A stretch of DNA of 64,000 nt from Opitutales bacterium. GTDB lineage: Bacteria; Verrucomicrobiota; Verrucomicrobiia; Opitutales; Oceanipulchritudinaceae. The notes under the pieces were generated by a model. That model ran no database searches and was not told the DNA's origin. It saw only the letters and a program-made list of their open reading frames with translations. The position numbers and the translations under genes are program-made. The first letter of the stretch is position 1. Each line of letters begins with the position of its first letter. The stretch spans positions 1 through 64,000 of the forward strand of contig JAFIGH010000009.1 in NCBI GenBank assembly GCA_020831525.1, in the 5' to 3' direction. Positions 19,762 to 27,631 of this stretch are shown here, piece after piece.

Positions 19762-20602
19762 TGTTCAGGTAGCGCTCGGTAAGCGCGGTGGTAATGTGTT
19801 CCTTCGCTTCCTCCACTGTGTCGCAGATCTTGAAGAGATCAAGGTCCTCGGGCGAGATGACGCCCCATTCGACGAACTTGTCGAAGTTGAGGATATCGTT
19901 CCAGAACTCGCTGCCGAAGAGGACGACGGGCATGGCTTTCTTGATCTTGCGCGTTTGCACGAGGGTGAGCGTCTCGAAGAGTTCGTCCATCGTGCCGAAG
20001 CCGCCGGGGAAGACGACGAGTGCCTTGGCGAGGTAGACAAACCAGTACTTTCGGACGAAGAAGTAGTGGAACTCGAACGAGAGGTTGCGCGTGACGTAGT
20101 CGTTGAGCCCCTGCTCGAATGGAAGGCTGATGCCGAGGCCGATGGAGCAGCCTCCGGCTTGGCGCGCCCCGCGGTTGGCGGCCTCCATGATGCCGGGGCC
20201 GCCGCCCGAGCACACGATGAAGCGGCGGCGGCGGCCTTTGAGGCTCATGGACCAGCGGGTCAGCGCTTCGGAGAGTTCGACGCAGGCAGCGTAGTAGGGA
20301 GCGGCCTTGACGCCGGCCTTGGCCCGGCGCAGCGCGTCGCGCTCCAGCCTCGTGGGCTCCGGATTGCCCGCGACGCGCTCTTCCGCGGCCTTGAGGAGTT
20401 TTGCCGCGTCTTCCTCCGGCCGGATGCGGGCCGACCCGAACATGACGATGGTGTCCTCCACGTTCTCCGCGCGGAAGCGCGACTCGGGCTCGGTCATTTC
20501 GCAGAGGACGCGGACCTTGCGGGCTTCGGAGCTGTTAAGAAAATCGGCGTTCTTGTAGGCCTTAGGCGGCCAGTCGGATTCGGCGTAGGATTGAGGTTCC
20601 AT
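19733..20602 (-). CDS. LOG-family protein (TIGR00730 type)
   Basis: A 289-aa Rossmann-like protein. The family motif PGGFGTMDELFETLTLVQT is complete, with the upstream VCSGGGPGIMEAANRGA nucleotide-binding loop and IVMFGSARI near residue 55. LOG proteins are cytokinin-activating phosphoribohydrolases acting on nucleoside 5'-monophosphates; bacterial members are often misnamed lysine decarboxylases. This long form has an N-terminal extension of ~50 residues. First gene of the operon with rhodanese and MauE-like proteins. Confidence 0.88.
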   Translation of the reverse strand: MEPQSYAESDWPPKAYKNADFLNSSEARKVRVLCEMTEPESRFRAENVEDTIVMFGSARIRPEEDAAKLLKAAEERVAGNPEPTRLERDALRRAKAGVKAAPYYAACVELSEALTRWSMSLKGRRRRFIVCSGGGPGIMEAANRGARQAGGCSIGLGISLPFEQGLNDYVTRNLSFEFHYFFVRKYWFVYLAKALVVFPGGFGTMDELFETLTLVQTRKIKKAMPVVLFGSEFWNDILNFDKFVEWGVISPEDLDLFKICDTVEEAKEHITTALTERYLNNAAIPKSPA

Positions 20603-20621
20603 CGACGGGGATGCAAACGGG

Positions 20622-22526
20622 TCACGGCTTCTTTTTCAAACCGGTAAATCCTAAAAACGAGCGCGCGGCGGATTTGCCGTCTTTGCCTGTGCTTTTGGCC
20701 TTGAGGGGAAGCTCGACCCGGATGGAACCGGCGTCTTCGCCCGGTTTCTCCCGGATCTCGAACTTGCGGAAGAGCGCGAGCATGGGGGTGTTGGAACGGT
20801 CGACCTGGGCCCAGAGAGACTTGAGCCCGCGCGATGAAGCGATTTCGATCATGCGTTCGAGGAGGTGCCGCGTCATGCCGAGGCGGCGCTTCTGCTCGCT
20901 GACGACAAAGGCCATTTCCGCGCTCTTGCCGTCCCGGTCGAGGTAGTAGCGGCCCACGGCGTGGATGATCTGGCGGGGGCCGTGCAGTTCGATGACGGCG
21001 AGGGCGAGGTCGCGGTTTTGGTCCACGCCGACGAGTTCGAAGGCGCGCTCCCGGCTCATGCGCGTGACGGTGAAGCCGTAGCGGCGGATGATCGTCTCCT
21101 CGGTGTGGCTGTAGAAAAACTCCTGGAGGCGGCGGTCGTCCGAGGGATTGAGCGGCCGGAGGATGTAGTCGCTCTCGTCGCGCAGACGGATTTTGCGGAT
21201 TTGGATCGACTCGGCGGCTTCTTCGTGGGGCGGGGGGAGCTGCACGTAGACCGGCACGAGGTGGTGTGCCCGGGCGGATTCGAGGAGTTCGGCGCGGAAT
21301 TCGGGATGGGCCACCTGGATGAGTTCGAGGACGCGCTCCTGCACGGTGCGCCCGCGGAGAGAGGCGACACCGTGTTCCGTGACGATATAGTAGACGTCGG
21401 CGCGGTTGAGGCCCACCCCCGAGCCCGCCGGCAGCTCCGCGACGATGCGCGAATACCGGGTTCCCTCGCCGTCCACGCCGGTCGAAGGCATGGCCACGAT
21501 GGCACGGCCGCCCCGGCTCATGCCCGCCCCGCGCGCGAAGTCTACCTGGCTTCCCAGACCGCGGCGCGCGTGCCCGTGCAGGGAGTCGATGACCACTTGT
21601 CCGGAGAGGTCGACACGCAGCGCGCTGCCCACCGCGACCATGTTCTCATTGCGCGCGATGGTGATGGGATTGCTCGTGAATTCGGAGGGCCGTAGGTCGA
21701 TGTGCGGATTTCGGTCGAGAAAGCTGTAGAGTTCGCCGGATCCGAGCGCGGTGGAGGCGATGGCGCGCCCGGGAAGGAGGCTCTTGCGCGAGTTGTCGAC
21801 GACCCCGCAGCGGAAGAGGTCGAGGAGCGCGTCACCGAAAGTTTCGCTGTGGATGCCGAGCTGCCGGTGGTCGCGCAGCGCGCGGGCCGTGGCAATGGCC
21901 TCGGGGCCGGTGCCGAGCTGCACCGTGTCGCCGTCGTTGATGAGCTGCGCGCAATACCCGCCGATCTTTTCGAACTCAGCCGAAATGTCCGGAACCGGCA
22001 GCGTCGGCAGGTCCGTCTCCGCCTCGATGGCGTAGTGCAGCCGCGATACATGGATAAAGGCCGACGTGCGCGGGCACTTCGGATTGATCTGCGCCACGAC
22101 GAGCCGTGCCGCGCGCATGGCTGCGGGCGTGAGGTCGACGCTCGGTCCCAGCGAACAGTAGCCGTATTCGTCGGGCGGCGAAACCATGAGGAGCACCACG
22201 TTCACGCGGGTAATCTCCTCTGCGAAGAGGGCGGGAATGTCCGAGGTGTGGGCCGGCGTGTAGTCGTCGAACGTGCCTTCGGGCACATTCGTGTCCGGTC
22301 CGGAGGGATAAAAGGCGTTGACCCTCAGGTTGTCGCGGTAGCGGGCTTCCGTCCACGGCGTGGGGCCGAGAATGCGCCCGTGCAAGAGTTCGAGGTCGCT
22401 GAACCGCTTCTCCTCGCGCAGCATCGCCTCCACCAGTGCAAGCGGGCATGCCGCGCCCCCGCCGAGGTAGAGGTGGCTCCCGGGCCGAAGTATGGCCCGC
22501 CAGTCCGGCGCCGGTGGTGTCATCAT
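20622..22526 (-). CDS. Acetyl-CoA hydrolase/transferase fused to a GNAT domain
   Basis: A 634-aa two-domain protein. Residues ~1-435 are a CoA-transferase/acetyl-CoA hydrolase: LYLGGGAACPLALVEAML, PPDEYGYCSLGPSVDLT, and the C-terminal subdomain YIVTEHGVASLRGRTVQERV. Residues ~455-620 are a GNAT acyltransferase: YILRPLNPSDDRRLQEFFYS, AEMAFVVSEQKRRLGMTRHL (the acyl-CoA loop) and LWAQVDRSNTPMLALFRK. Similar fusions are known and suggest an enzyme that both handles acyl-CoA and acylates a protein or itself. Starts at MMTPPAP; monocistronic by spacing, 19 bp before the LOG-family gene on the same strand. Confidence 0.88.
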   Translation of the reverse strand: MMTPPAPDWRAILRPGSHLYLGGGAACPLALVEAMLREEKRFSDLELLHGRILGPTPWTEARYRDNLRVNAFYPSGPDTNVPEGTFDDYTPAHTSDIPALFAEEITRVNVVLLMVSPPDEYGYCSLGPSVDLTPAAMRAARLVVAQINPKCPRTSAFIHVSRLHYAIEAETDLPTLPVPDISAEFEKIGGYCAQLINDGDTVQLGTGPEAIATARALRDHRQLGIHSETFGDALLDLFRCGVVDNSRKSLLPGRAIASTALGSGELYSFLDRNPHIDLRPSEFTSNPITIARNENMVAVGSALRVDLSGQVVIDSLHGHARRGLGSQVDFARGAGMSRGGRAIVAMPSTGVDGEGTRYSRIVAELPAGSGVGLNRADVYYIVTEHGVASLRGRTVQERVLELIQVAHPEFRAELLESARAHHLVPVYVQLPPPHEEAAESIQIRKIRLRDESDYILRPLNPSDDRRLQEFFYSHTEETIIRRYGFTVTRMSRERAFELVGVDQNRDLALAVIELHGPRQIIHAVGRYYLDRDGKSAEMAFVVSEQKRRLGMTRHLLERMIEIASSRGLKSLWAQVDRSNTPMLALFRKFEIREKPGEDAGSIRVELPLKAKSTGKDGKSAARSFLGFTGLKKKP

Positions 22527-22594
22527 GCCTCCAGCCTACCCCTTCGATCCCATCCTGCAATGCCAACCGTCGGTCACTGTGGCATGCCTTACCG

Positions 22595-23848
22595 TCAGCC
22601 CTTGGTCAGCTCGGCGAGGTGGCGGCCGAGGTGTTTTTCGAGGACTTCGCAGTGGAGGTCGGCGTTCTTTTCGAGCGCTTCCATGAGGACTTCCTTGAAG
22701 GTGCGGCCGCTGCCGGCTTTACCTTTGGTGAGGACGGAGCCGAAGGTGACGTGGAGGACCTGGCGGCCGTGGTTTTCGTCGAGGAAGACGCGTTCGAGGT
22801 CGGTGTCGGCTGTCTTGAGGAGGCCGGGGATGTCGCCGTCGGTGACGGAAATGTGGTAGGTCTTGCGGTCTTCCGCGAAGCGGTCGCCGGAGTAGTCCAC
22901 GATCTCACGGAAGGCGGGGCCGTCAACACGGGCGAGGACTCGGAGGGCCTCGAGGTAGGAGGTGCCGGCTGTCTTGACGTGGAGGAGGTCGCCGCACACC
23001 CGCCCGATGATCGGGTAGACGGAGAATTTGTCCGATCCGCTGTGAACGCTGATCTTGTAGGGACCAAAGGCGGTGGCGATGGCGACGTGTTCGGCGAGGG
23101 CGTCTTCGAAAGCCTTGTGATCGCCTTTGTAGTCGATGCCCTTTTCGAACTCGCCGATGAAGCGCGGGGCAAGGCTGACGACGGTGACGCCGCGGCGGCG
23201 CAGCTCGTTGGCGAAGAAGACGTGTTCGAGCGGGAGGGTGGGCGAGTCGGTTTCGTCGACGGAGACTTCGATCTCGTAGTTGCGGCCTTTGTTGGCTTCG
23301 GCAATGTGCCCCGCCATTTCTTCGCAGTAGGCCACGGCGCGCCCGTACTTCACGGCGGCGCGCAGGAGGCTCTCGCGGTCGAAATTGTAGGCGGCCTTTT
23401 CGGTTTCAAAGGCGCGGGAGAGGTAGAGGCTTTCGAGGGACTCGCCGCCGTAGATGCCCTCCTTCTCTTGCTTTGAGGCCTCGGCTTCGAGGTCGGCGGG
23501 AGCCATCGTGTCAGCGGCGTTGTTGACGTACTCCGAGGGATCGATGGTGAAGAAGCAGAAACCCGCCCGCGTTGTGGCGAAGACGTCGTCGCGCGTCTTG
23601 AGGTGGTCGGCGTCGGCACCCCACGGCTTGTCGTAGGCGGCAGCGGCGAGAGCGTCGGTGGCGGCCTTCATAACCTCCTCCGGCGTGCGGTTGGTGCGCG
23701 CCATTTCGCGGATGCTTTGCTGGGCGAAGATGCCCGCGAAGTCATAGGGCTTGGCGGCGGCGAGGTGGCCGGGCGTGGCGAGGCCGAGGCGGTCGCCGAA
23801 GCCGAAGGATTTGCGGAGTCCGAGAGGGATGGGTGCGGGTGTATTCAT
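22595..23848 (-). CDS. uxaE: Tagaturonate epimerase
   Basis: A 417-aa protein matching the UxaE family, which interconverts D-tagaturonate and D-fructuronate and so links galacturonate to glucuronate catabolism. Recognised by the overall pattern: SFGFGDRLGLATPGHLAAAK, FFTIDPSEYVNNAADTM, NYEIEVSVDETDSPTLPLEH, YKISVHSGSDKFSVYP and VHVTFGSVLTKG-like closing segments. His and Asp/Glu residues in those motifs are the likely metal ligands. It is divergent from the LacI regulator, and the palindromic operator at 23868 lies 20 bp upstream of its ATG. uxaC, also present in the cluster, would supply its substrate. Confidence 0.85.
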   Translation of the reverse strand: MNTPAPIPLGLRKSFGFGDRLGLATPGHLAAAKPYDFAGIFAQQSIREMARTNRTPEEVMKAATDALAAAAYDKPWGADADHLKTRDDVFATTRAGFCFFTIDPSEYVNNAADTMAPADLEAEASKQEKEGIYGGESLESLYLSRAFETEKAAYNFDRESLLRAAVKYGRAVAYCEEMAGHIAEANKGRNYEIEVSVDETDSPTLPLEHVFFANELRRRGVTVVSLAPRFIGEFEKGIDYKGDHKAFEDALAEHVAIATAFGPYKISVHSGSDKFSVYPIIGRVCGDLLHVKTAGTSYLEALRVLARVDGPAFREIVDYSGDRFAEDRKTYHISVTDGDIPGLLKTADTDLERVFLDENHGRQVLHVTFGSVLTKGKAGSGRTFKEVLMEALEKNADLHCEVLEKHLGRHLAELTKG

Positions 23849-23867
23849 GTTGACAATCGAGGTTTCT

Positions 23868-23883
23868 CCCAACACGTGTTGGG
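23868..23883. promoter_or_regulatory. LacI-family operator, copy 1 (perfect palindrome)
   Basis: CCCAACACGTGTTGGG is a perfect 16-bp inverted repeat with the central CG step typical of LacI-family sites. It lies between divergent uxaE and lacI, 8 bp before the lacI GTG, so it can repress both genes. Confidence 0.8.
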
Positions 23884-23890
23884 TAATTCA

Positions 23891-25039
23891 GTGAGTGAGT
23901 CAACGCAAAATTCCTCTGTCCCCGTCGATTCCACGGCGGCGCTCGCCGAGACCCTCGGGCTCTCCCGTTGGACGGTCTCGCGCGTGCTCAACGGGCACCC
24001 CGGCGTGAAGGAGGCGACACGGCGGCGTGTGGTCGAGGCGATGGCCCGCCTCGGCTTTCAGCCCAACGCCATGGCGCGGGGATTGCGCGGCTCGCAGACG
24101 CGGCTGATCGGGGTGTGTTTTCAGGAGATCGAGACGCCGGTGCTCGCGCGCAAGGTGGCGACCCTGCAGAATCAACTGCGGCAAGAAAACTACCGGGCCA
24201 TCATTGAGCTGACGGCGGGCGACCCGGTGCTGGAGGAGGAGGTCATCCGCCACTTTCTCGCCATGCGGGTGGACGGCATCGTGCTCGCTGGTTCGACACT
24301 GGCCGCCGCTCATCCGCTCGTTGCGCAACTGCGCGCCGGGGCCGCCGCGGCGGTGGCGATCGATCCGGCGAACAACCTTCCGCTGCCGCAAGTCAACCTC
24401 GACCGCGAGTATGCCATGGAACTGAAGATCCGCCATCTCACGGAGCTGGGGCACCGGCATTTCGCCGTCCTCGGCGTGGAGAGCGACCCCATCTACGGCA
24501 GCCGCCGCATGCAGGGCCTGCGCAAGGCGGCACGCCGCCACGGGCTCGGCTTCCGCGAGAACTTTCAGTCGCTCAGCCTGCCGGGCTACGATTTGCAGGC
24601 CTACAACTACGGCTACCAGCTCGGGCGCGAATACCTCGCTCTGGAGCGCCGGCCCACGGCCCTCATCTGCCTCAATGACCGCATCGCCCTTGGCGCGAGC
24701 AAGGTTATCCAGGAGGCGGGCGTGCCCATCCCCGGCGCCTGTTCTGTGATCGGCTTCGACAACCTCGAGGTGACGGCATGGGCGCGGCCTTCGCTGACGA
24801 CTATCGACCAGCAAATCGAGCTGATGATTGCGACGGCGGTTTCCATGCTCATGCAGTCCATCCGTGTGCGCGAGACCCCGGCAGAGCGCCAGTCCATCCG
24901 GCCGTCGCTGCGCGTGCGCGAGTCCACCGGCCCGGCCCCCGACGCCCCGCCGCGCCACGGCACCGCGCTGGCGAAGGACCGTCCCCCTGCCGCGACGATT
25001 GCGCGAAAAAAAGCTCGCCTTGGACCGAAGGTTTCCTAA
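23891..25039 (+). CDS. LacI-family transcriptional regulator of the hexuronate locus
   Basis: A 382-aa repressor. The N-terminal helix-turn-helix ALAETLGLSRWTVSRVLNGH and hinge EAMARLGFQPNAMARGLRG are clear. The periplasmic-binding-like effector domain follows (RLIGVCFQEIETPVLARKVA, DGIVLAGSTLAAAHPLVAQL, HFAVLGVESDPIYGSRRMQG, LICLNDRIALGASKVIQEAG, SVIGFDNLEVTAWARPSLTT). It lacks the usual N-terminal 'TI.DVA..AGVS' wording and has a basic Pro/Ala-rich tail of ~35 residues. Start GTG 23891 is chosen because it follows the operator and precedes the HTH by a short spacer. Its stop codon lies inside operator copy 2. The effector is probably a uronate intermediate. Confidence 0.88.
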   Translation: MSESTQNSSVPVDSTAALAETLGLSRWTVSRVLNGHPGVKEATRRRVVEAMARLGFQPNAMARGLRGSQTRLIGVCFQEIETPVLARKVATLQNQLRQENYRAIIELTAGDPVLEEEVIRHFLAMRVDGIVLAGSTLAAAHPLVAQLRAGAAAAVAIDPANNLPLPQVNLDREYAMELKIRHLTELGHRHFAVLGVESDPIYGSRRMQGLRKAARRHGLGFRENFQSLSLPGYDLQAYNYGYQLGREYLALERRPTALICLNDRIALGASKVIQEAGVPIPGACSVIGFDNLEVTAWARPSLTTIDQQIELMIATAVSMLMQSIRVRETPAERQSIRPSLRVRESTGPAPDAPPRHGTALAKDRPPAATIARKKARLGPKVS

Positions 25040-25050
25040 CACGTGTTGGG
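25035..25050. promoter_or_regulatory. LacI-family operator, copy 2
   Basis: CCTAACACGTGTTGGG differs from copy 1 by one base, and the symmetry extends to TTTCC...GGAAA (25032-25053). It overlaps the lacI stop codon and lies 42 bp upstream of the next gene, placing the downstream catabolic genes under the same regulator. Confidence 0.8.
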
Positions 25051-25092
25051 AAATTCACGGAAAACCCATTTTCACAACCCGATCCACCCACC

Positions 25093-26070
25093 ATGAAACG
25101 CATTCTACTGACGACCACCTCGTTCCAGGACACGCCCGGCGCGCACCACAAAATGCTCGAAGAGACGGGCTGGGAAATCGTGACGGCGCGCGGTCCGCTG
25201 CCGGAGGATGAAGTCCTGAAGCTCGTCGGCGACATCGACGGCTTTATCTGCGGCGACGACGCCATCACGCGCAAGGTGCTGGACAAGGCGTTGCCGCGCC
25301 TGAAGGTGCTGAGCAAGTACGGGATCGGCGTGGACAAGATCGACGTCGCGGCGGCGACGGACCTCGGCATCCCGGTGTGCTACACGCCGGGCGTCAACCA
25401 CACGACCGTGGCGGAGCACTGCTTCGCGCTGCTTCTCGCCCTCGTGAAGAACCTTGTGCCGGAGGTGGACATCACCCGCGCGGGCAAATGGAAGCGGCTC
25501 ATCGGCCATGAGATCATGGGGCAGAAAATCGGGATCGTCGGCCTCGGGCGCATCGGCAAAGAAGTAGCGGTGCGCGCCCGCGCCTTCGGCCTCGAACTCC
25601 AGGCCTTCGACATTTACTGGGACGAAGCCTTCGCGCGGGAACACAACATCACGCGCTGTGACTCCGTGGAGGAACTCTTCGCCACGTCCGACATCATCTC
25701 GCTCCACACCAACCTTTCGGAAGAGACGCGCGGTATGATCAACCTGAAGAGCCTTTCAACGATGAAGGACGGGGTCATCATCATCAACTGCGCGCGCGGC
25801 GAGTTGGTGGAGACCGACGCCATGGTCCACGCCCTCAAGATGGGTAAGGTGGGCGGTTACGGCACGGACGTGCTCGAAGAAGAGCCGCCGCACCCCGACC
25901 ATCCACTCCTCAAGGCGGAGAACTGCCTCGTCACCCCGCACATCGGTTCGCGCACCTACGAGAGCGTCGTGCGGCAGGCGAGCGCGGCGGTAACGAATCT
26001 CGTGCGTGTCCTCAACGGCGAGGCACCCGTTGCCCAGGTGAACAAAGTGCCCGTGCCCAAGCCGGACTGA
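25093..26070 (+). CDS. D-isomer-specific 2-hydroxyacid dehydrogenase
   Basis: A 325-aa NAD-dependent dehydrogenase of the D-3-phosphoglycerate dehydrogenase-like group. Seen: LPRLKVLSKYGIGVDKIDV, the NAD motif KIGIVGLGRIGKEVA, substrate Arg in IIINCARGELVETDAM, catalytic Glu in GTDVLEEEPP and His in VTPHIGSRTYESV. It has no ACT domain, so it is unlikely to be the serine-pathway SerA. As the first gene after operator copy 2 it probably acts on a hydroxyacid made during uronate or related sugar-acid breakdown; the substrate is not determinable here. Confidence 0.85.
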   Translation: MKRILLTTTSFQDTPGAHHKMLEETGWEIVTARGPLPEDEVLKLVGDIDGFICGDDAITRKVLDKALPRLKVLSKYGIGVDKIDVAAATDLGIPVCYTPGVNHTTVAEHCFALLLALVKNLVPEVDITRAGKWKRLIGHEIMGQKIGIVGLGRIGKEVAVRARAFGLELQAFDIYWDEAFAREHNITRCDSVEELFATSDIISLHTNLSEETRGMINLKSLSTMKDGVIIINCARGELVETDAMVHALKMGKVGGYGTDVLEEEPPHPDHPLLKAENCLVTPHIGSRTYESVVRQASAAVTNLVRVLNGEAPVAQVNKVPVPKPD

Positions 26071-26119
26071 TCCGGCCGCACCGCCCGATCTCACTGCCAA
26101 CCCAAACCGCATTTCTCCC

Positions 26120-27217
26120 ATGAGCCAGAGCGAAACTTTCCATATCGTGCCGGAAGAACGGCACAACGCCCTTGTCCACGCCGCCTACAGCCACCGCGGC
26201 TTCGACGAGACCGAATCCGCCATGGCGGCGCGCTTCTCCGCGCACGCCTCGCGCCACGGCATCCGCACGCACAACGCCCTCAAAGCGCTGCACCTCGACC
26301 ACCTCTTCGGGAGCGGTTCGCAGGGATGCGTGCCGGGTGCGTCCATCGAGCGGTTGCCCTCGCGCTTTGGTGCCTCCGAAGTGTGGAACGCCAACCGCAA
26401 GCTCGGCCAGGCCGTCGCCTACGAGGCGATGGAGCGGTGCATGTCGTTGGCCGATGAATACGGCGTCGGCATGGTGAGTGTGGACAACGCCTTCCACTAC
26501 CTGTGGGGCGGGGGCTATGTCATGGAGGCTGCCAAGCGTGGCTACATCGCCTATACCAACTGCACGGCGGCGCTCGCCGAAATGGTTCCGTTTATGGGCA
26601 AGTATCCTACGCTCGGCACCAACCCGCATAGCTGGGGCTTTCCCACCGTCGACGCTGTCGGCTTTCCCGTGGTCATCGACTGGGCGACCTCCGTTGTGGC
26701 CATGGGCCGCGTGCAGCAGCTCGCCCGCGAGGGGAAGCCGCTGCCGCCCAACGCCGCCGTGGATGAGGACGGCAACCCCACGACCGACGCCGCCAAGGCA
26801 AAGCACGTCCTGCCCTTTGGGGCGCACAAGGGCTACGGACTTGCACTTGTCAATGAGATCGTCGGTGCCTTTATCGGCGGCTCGCTCCCGACGGTGCGCA
26901 GCCGCTGGACCGACGACGGCGACAAACACGCGCCCTGTTTCTTCTTTCAGGTCATCCACCCCGAGGCGATCAGCGCGGGGGCCTTCGCGGGCGGTCGCTC
27001 GCAGGCGGACAACGTCAAGACCGTCATCGAGGACATCCTCGGCCACGGCAACGAAAACTGCATCCTGCCCGGCCAGTTGGAGGCGGAGTTCGCCAAGCGC
27101 TGTGACGCGGTGGGCGGCCTGCTCTTCTCCGCCAAAGAGATCGCCGCCTTCTCTGAACTCGCCGCCGAGTGCGGCGAAAAACCGTGGAATGTCGACGATT
27201 TTGAAGTGGCGGGGTAG
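26120..27217 (+). CDS. Ldh-family (malate/L-sulfolactate-type) oxidoreductase
   Basis: A 365-aa protein of the Ldh2/malate-lactate dehydrogenase family (unrelated to classical Rossmann LDH). Motifs include RFSAHASRHGIRTHN with the catalytic His, GQAVAYEAMERCMSLADEYG, YTNCTAALAEMVPF, GTNPHSWGFPT and LPFGAHKGYGLALVNEIVGA. The family reduces or oxidises 2-oxo/2-hydroxy acids with NAD(P). It lies 50 bp after the D-hydroxyacid dehydrogenase, so the pair could interconvert stereoisomers of one hydroxyacid through the keto acid; this is inference. Confidence 0.85.
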   Translation: MSQSETFHIVPEERHNALVHAAYSHRGFDETESAMAARFSAHASRHGIRTHNALKALHLDHLFGSGSQGCVPGASIERLPSRFGASEVWNANRKLGQAVAYEAMERCMSLADEYGVGMVSVDNAFHYLWGGGYVMEAAKRGYIAYTNCTAALAEMVPFMGKYPTLGTNPHSWGFPTVDAVGFPVVIDWATSVVAMGRVQQLAREGKPLPPNAAVDEDGNPTTDAAKAKHVLPFGAHKGYGLALVNEIVGAFIGGSLPTVRSRWTDDGDKHAPCFFFQVIHPEAISAGAFAGGRSQADNVKTVIEDILGHGNENCILPGQLEAEFAKRCDAVGGLLFSAKEIAAFSELAAECGEKPWNVDDFEVAG

Positions 27218-27230
27218 GTTGAAATGATAG

Positions 27231-27258
27231 TTGTCACGCTGGCGGGAGGAACTATGCT
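27231..27258 (+). promoter_or_regulatory. Candidate promoter of the antitoxin gene
   Basis: TTGTCA (27231-27236) and TATGCT (27253-27258) with a 16-bp spacer. The expected start site coincides with the ATG at 27265, suggesting a leaderless message. Confidence 0.4.
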
Positions 27259-27264
27259 ATATTC

Positions 27265-27486
27265 ATGACTTCGTTGAACACAGTTGAAAAACTCGCGCTC
27301 GAACTGCCTGAGTCGCAGCGGGCTTCCCTTGCCATGCATATTCTCAAGTCATTGCCCGCGCTGCATTCCGAGAGGGACGGCGGCGTCGCGGAGGCTCTGC
27401 GGCGTGATGCCGAAATGGAGGCGAATCCTTCGGTGGGGCTTTCGCTGGAACTGGATCAGAAGGTCCGTGAACGATCAAAACGATAA
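27265..27486 (+). CDS. Addiction-module antitoxin (TIGR02574 type)
   Basis: A 73-aa protein: LNTVEKLALELPESQRASLA, MHILKSLPAL, a variable linker, then EALRRDAEMEANPSVGLSLE and a basic end KVRERSKR. This is the 'putative addiction module component' pattern: an alpha-helical N-part and a 'R..E...P..G.S.E......R' tail that neutralises a ParE/RelE-like toxin. The tail is intact, but the toxin that should follow is reduced to its last ~30 codons, so the antitoxin is probably an orphan. It interrupts the otherwise co-directional uronate operon. Confidence 0.75.
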   Translation: MTSLNTVEKLALELPESQRASLAMHILKSLPALHSERDGGVAEALRRDAEMEANPSVGLSLELDQKVRERSKR

Positions 27487-27577
27487 CTTTCTTTTTCGGG
27501 CGCGTCATGATAGCGTGCGAATCTTGGTTTTACGCCATCACGCGCGCGATCCGTCTTATGGGGAGGACCGGGTGTGA
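27485..27577 (+). pseudogene. ParE/RelE-type toxin relic (C-terminus only)
   Basis: The frame reads NFLFRARHDSVRILVLRHHA then RDPSYGEDRV and TGA. 'RVRIL.VRHH.RDP.YG..R' is the C-terminal strand and tail of toxins paired with TIGR02574 antitoxins. About 65 N-terminal residues are missing, and the remnant overlaps the antitoxin end by 2 bp, indicating an internal deletion. Confidence 0.65.
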
Positions 27578-27631
27578 TTGCGTTCCGGCCTGATTATTTT
27601 TCAAAATTCAAAAATCCCAATCCTAAACACC

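Noticed and set aside
19733-20602. Lysine decarboxylase
   Set aside because: That is an old mislabel of the LOG family; PGGFGTMDE identifies a phosphoribohydrolase-type protein.
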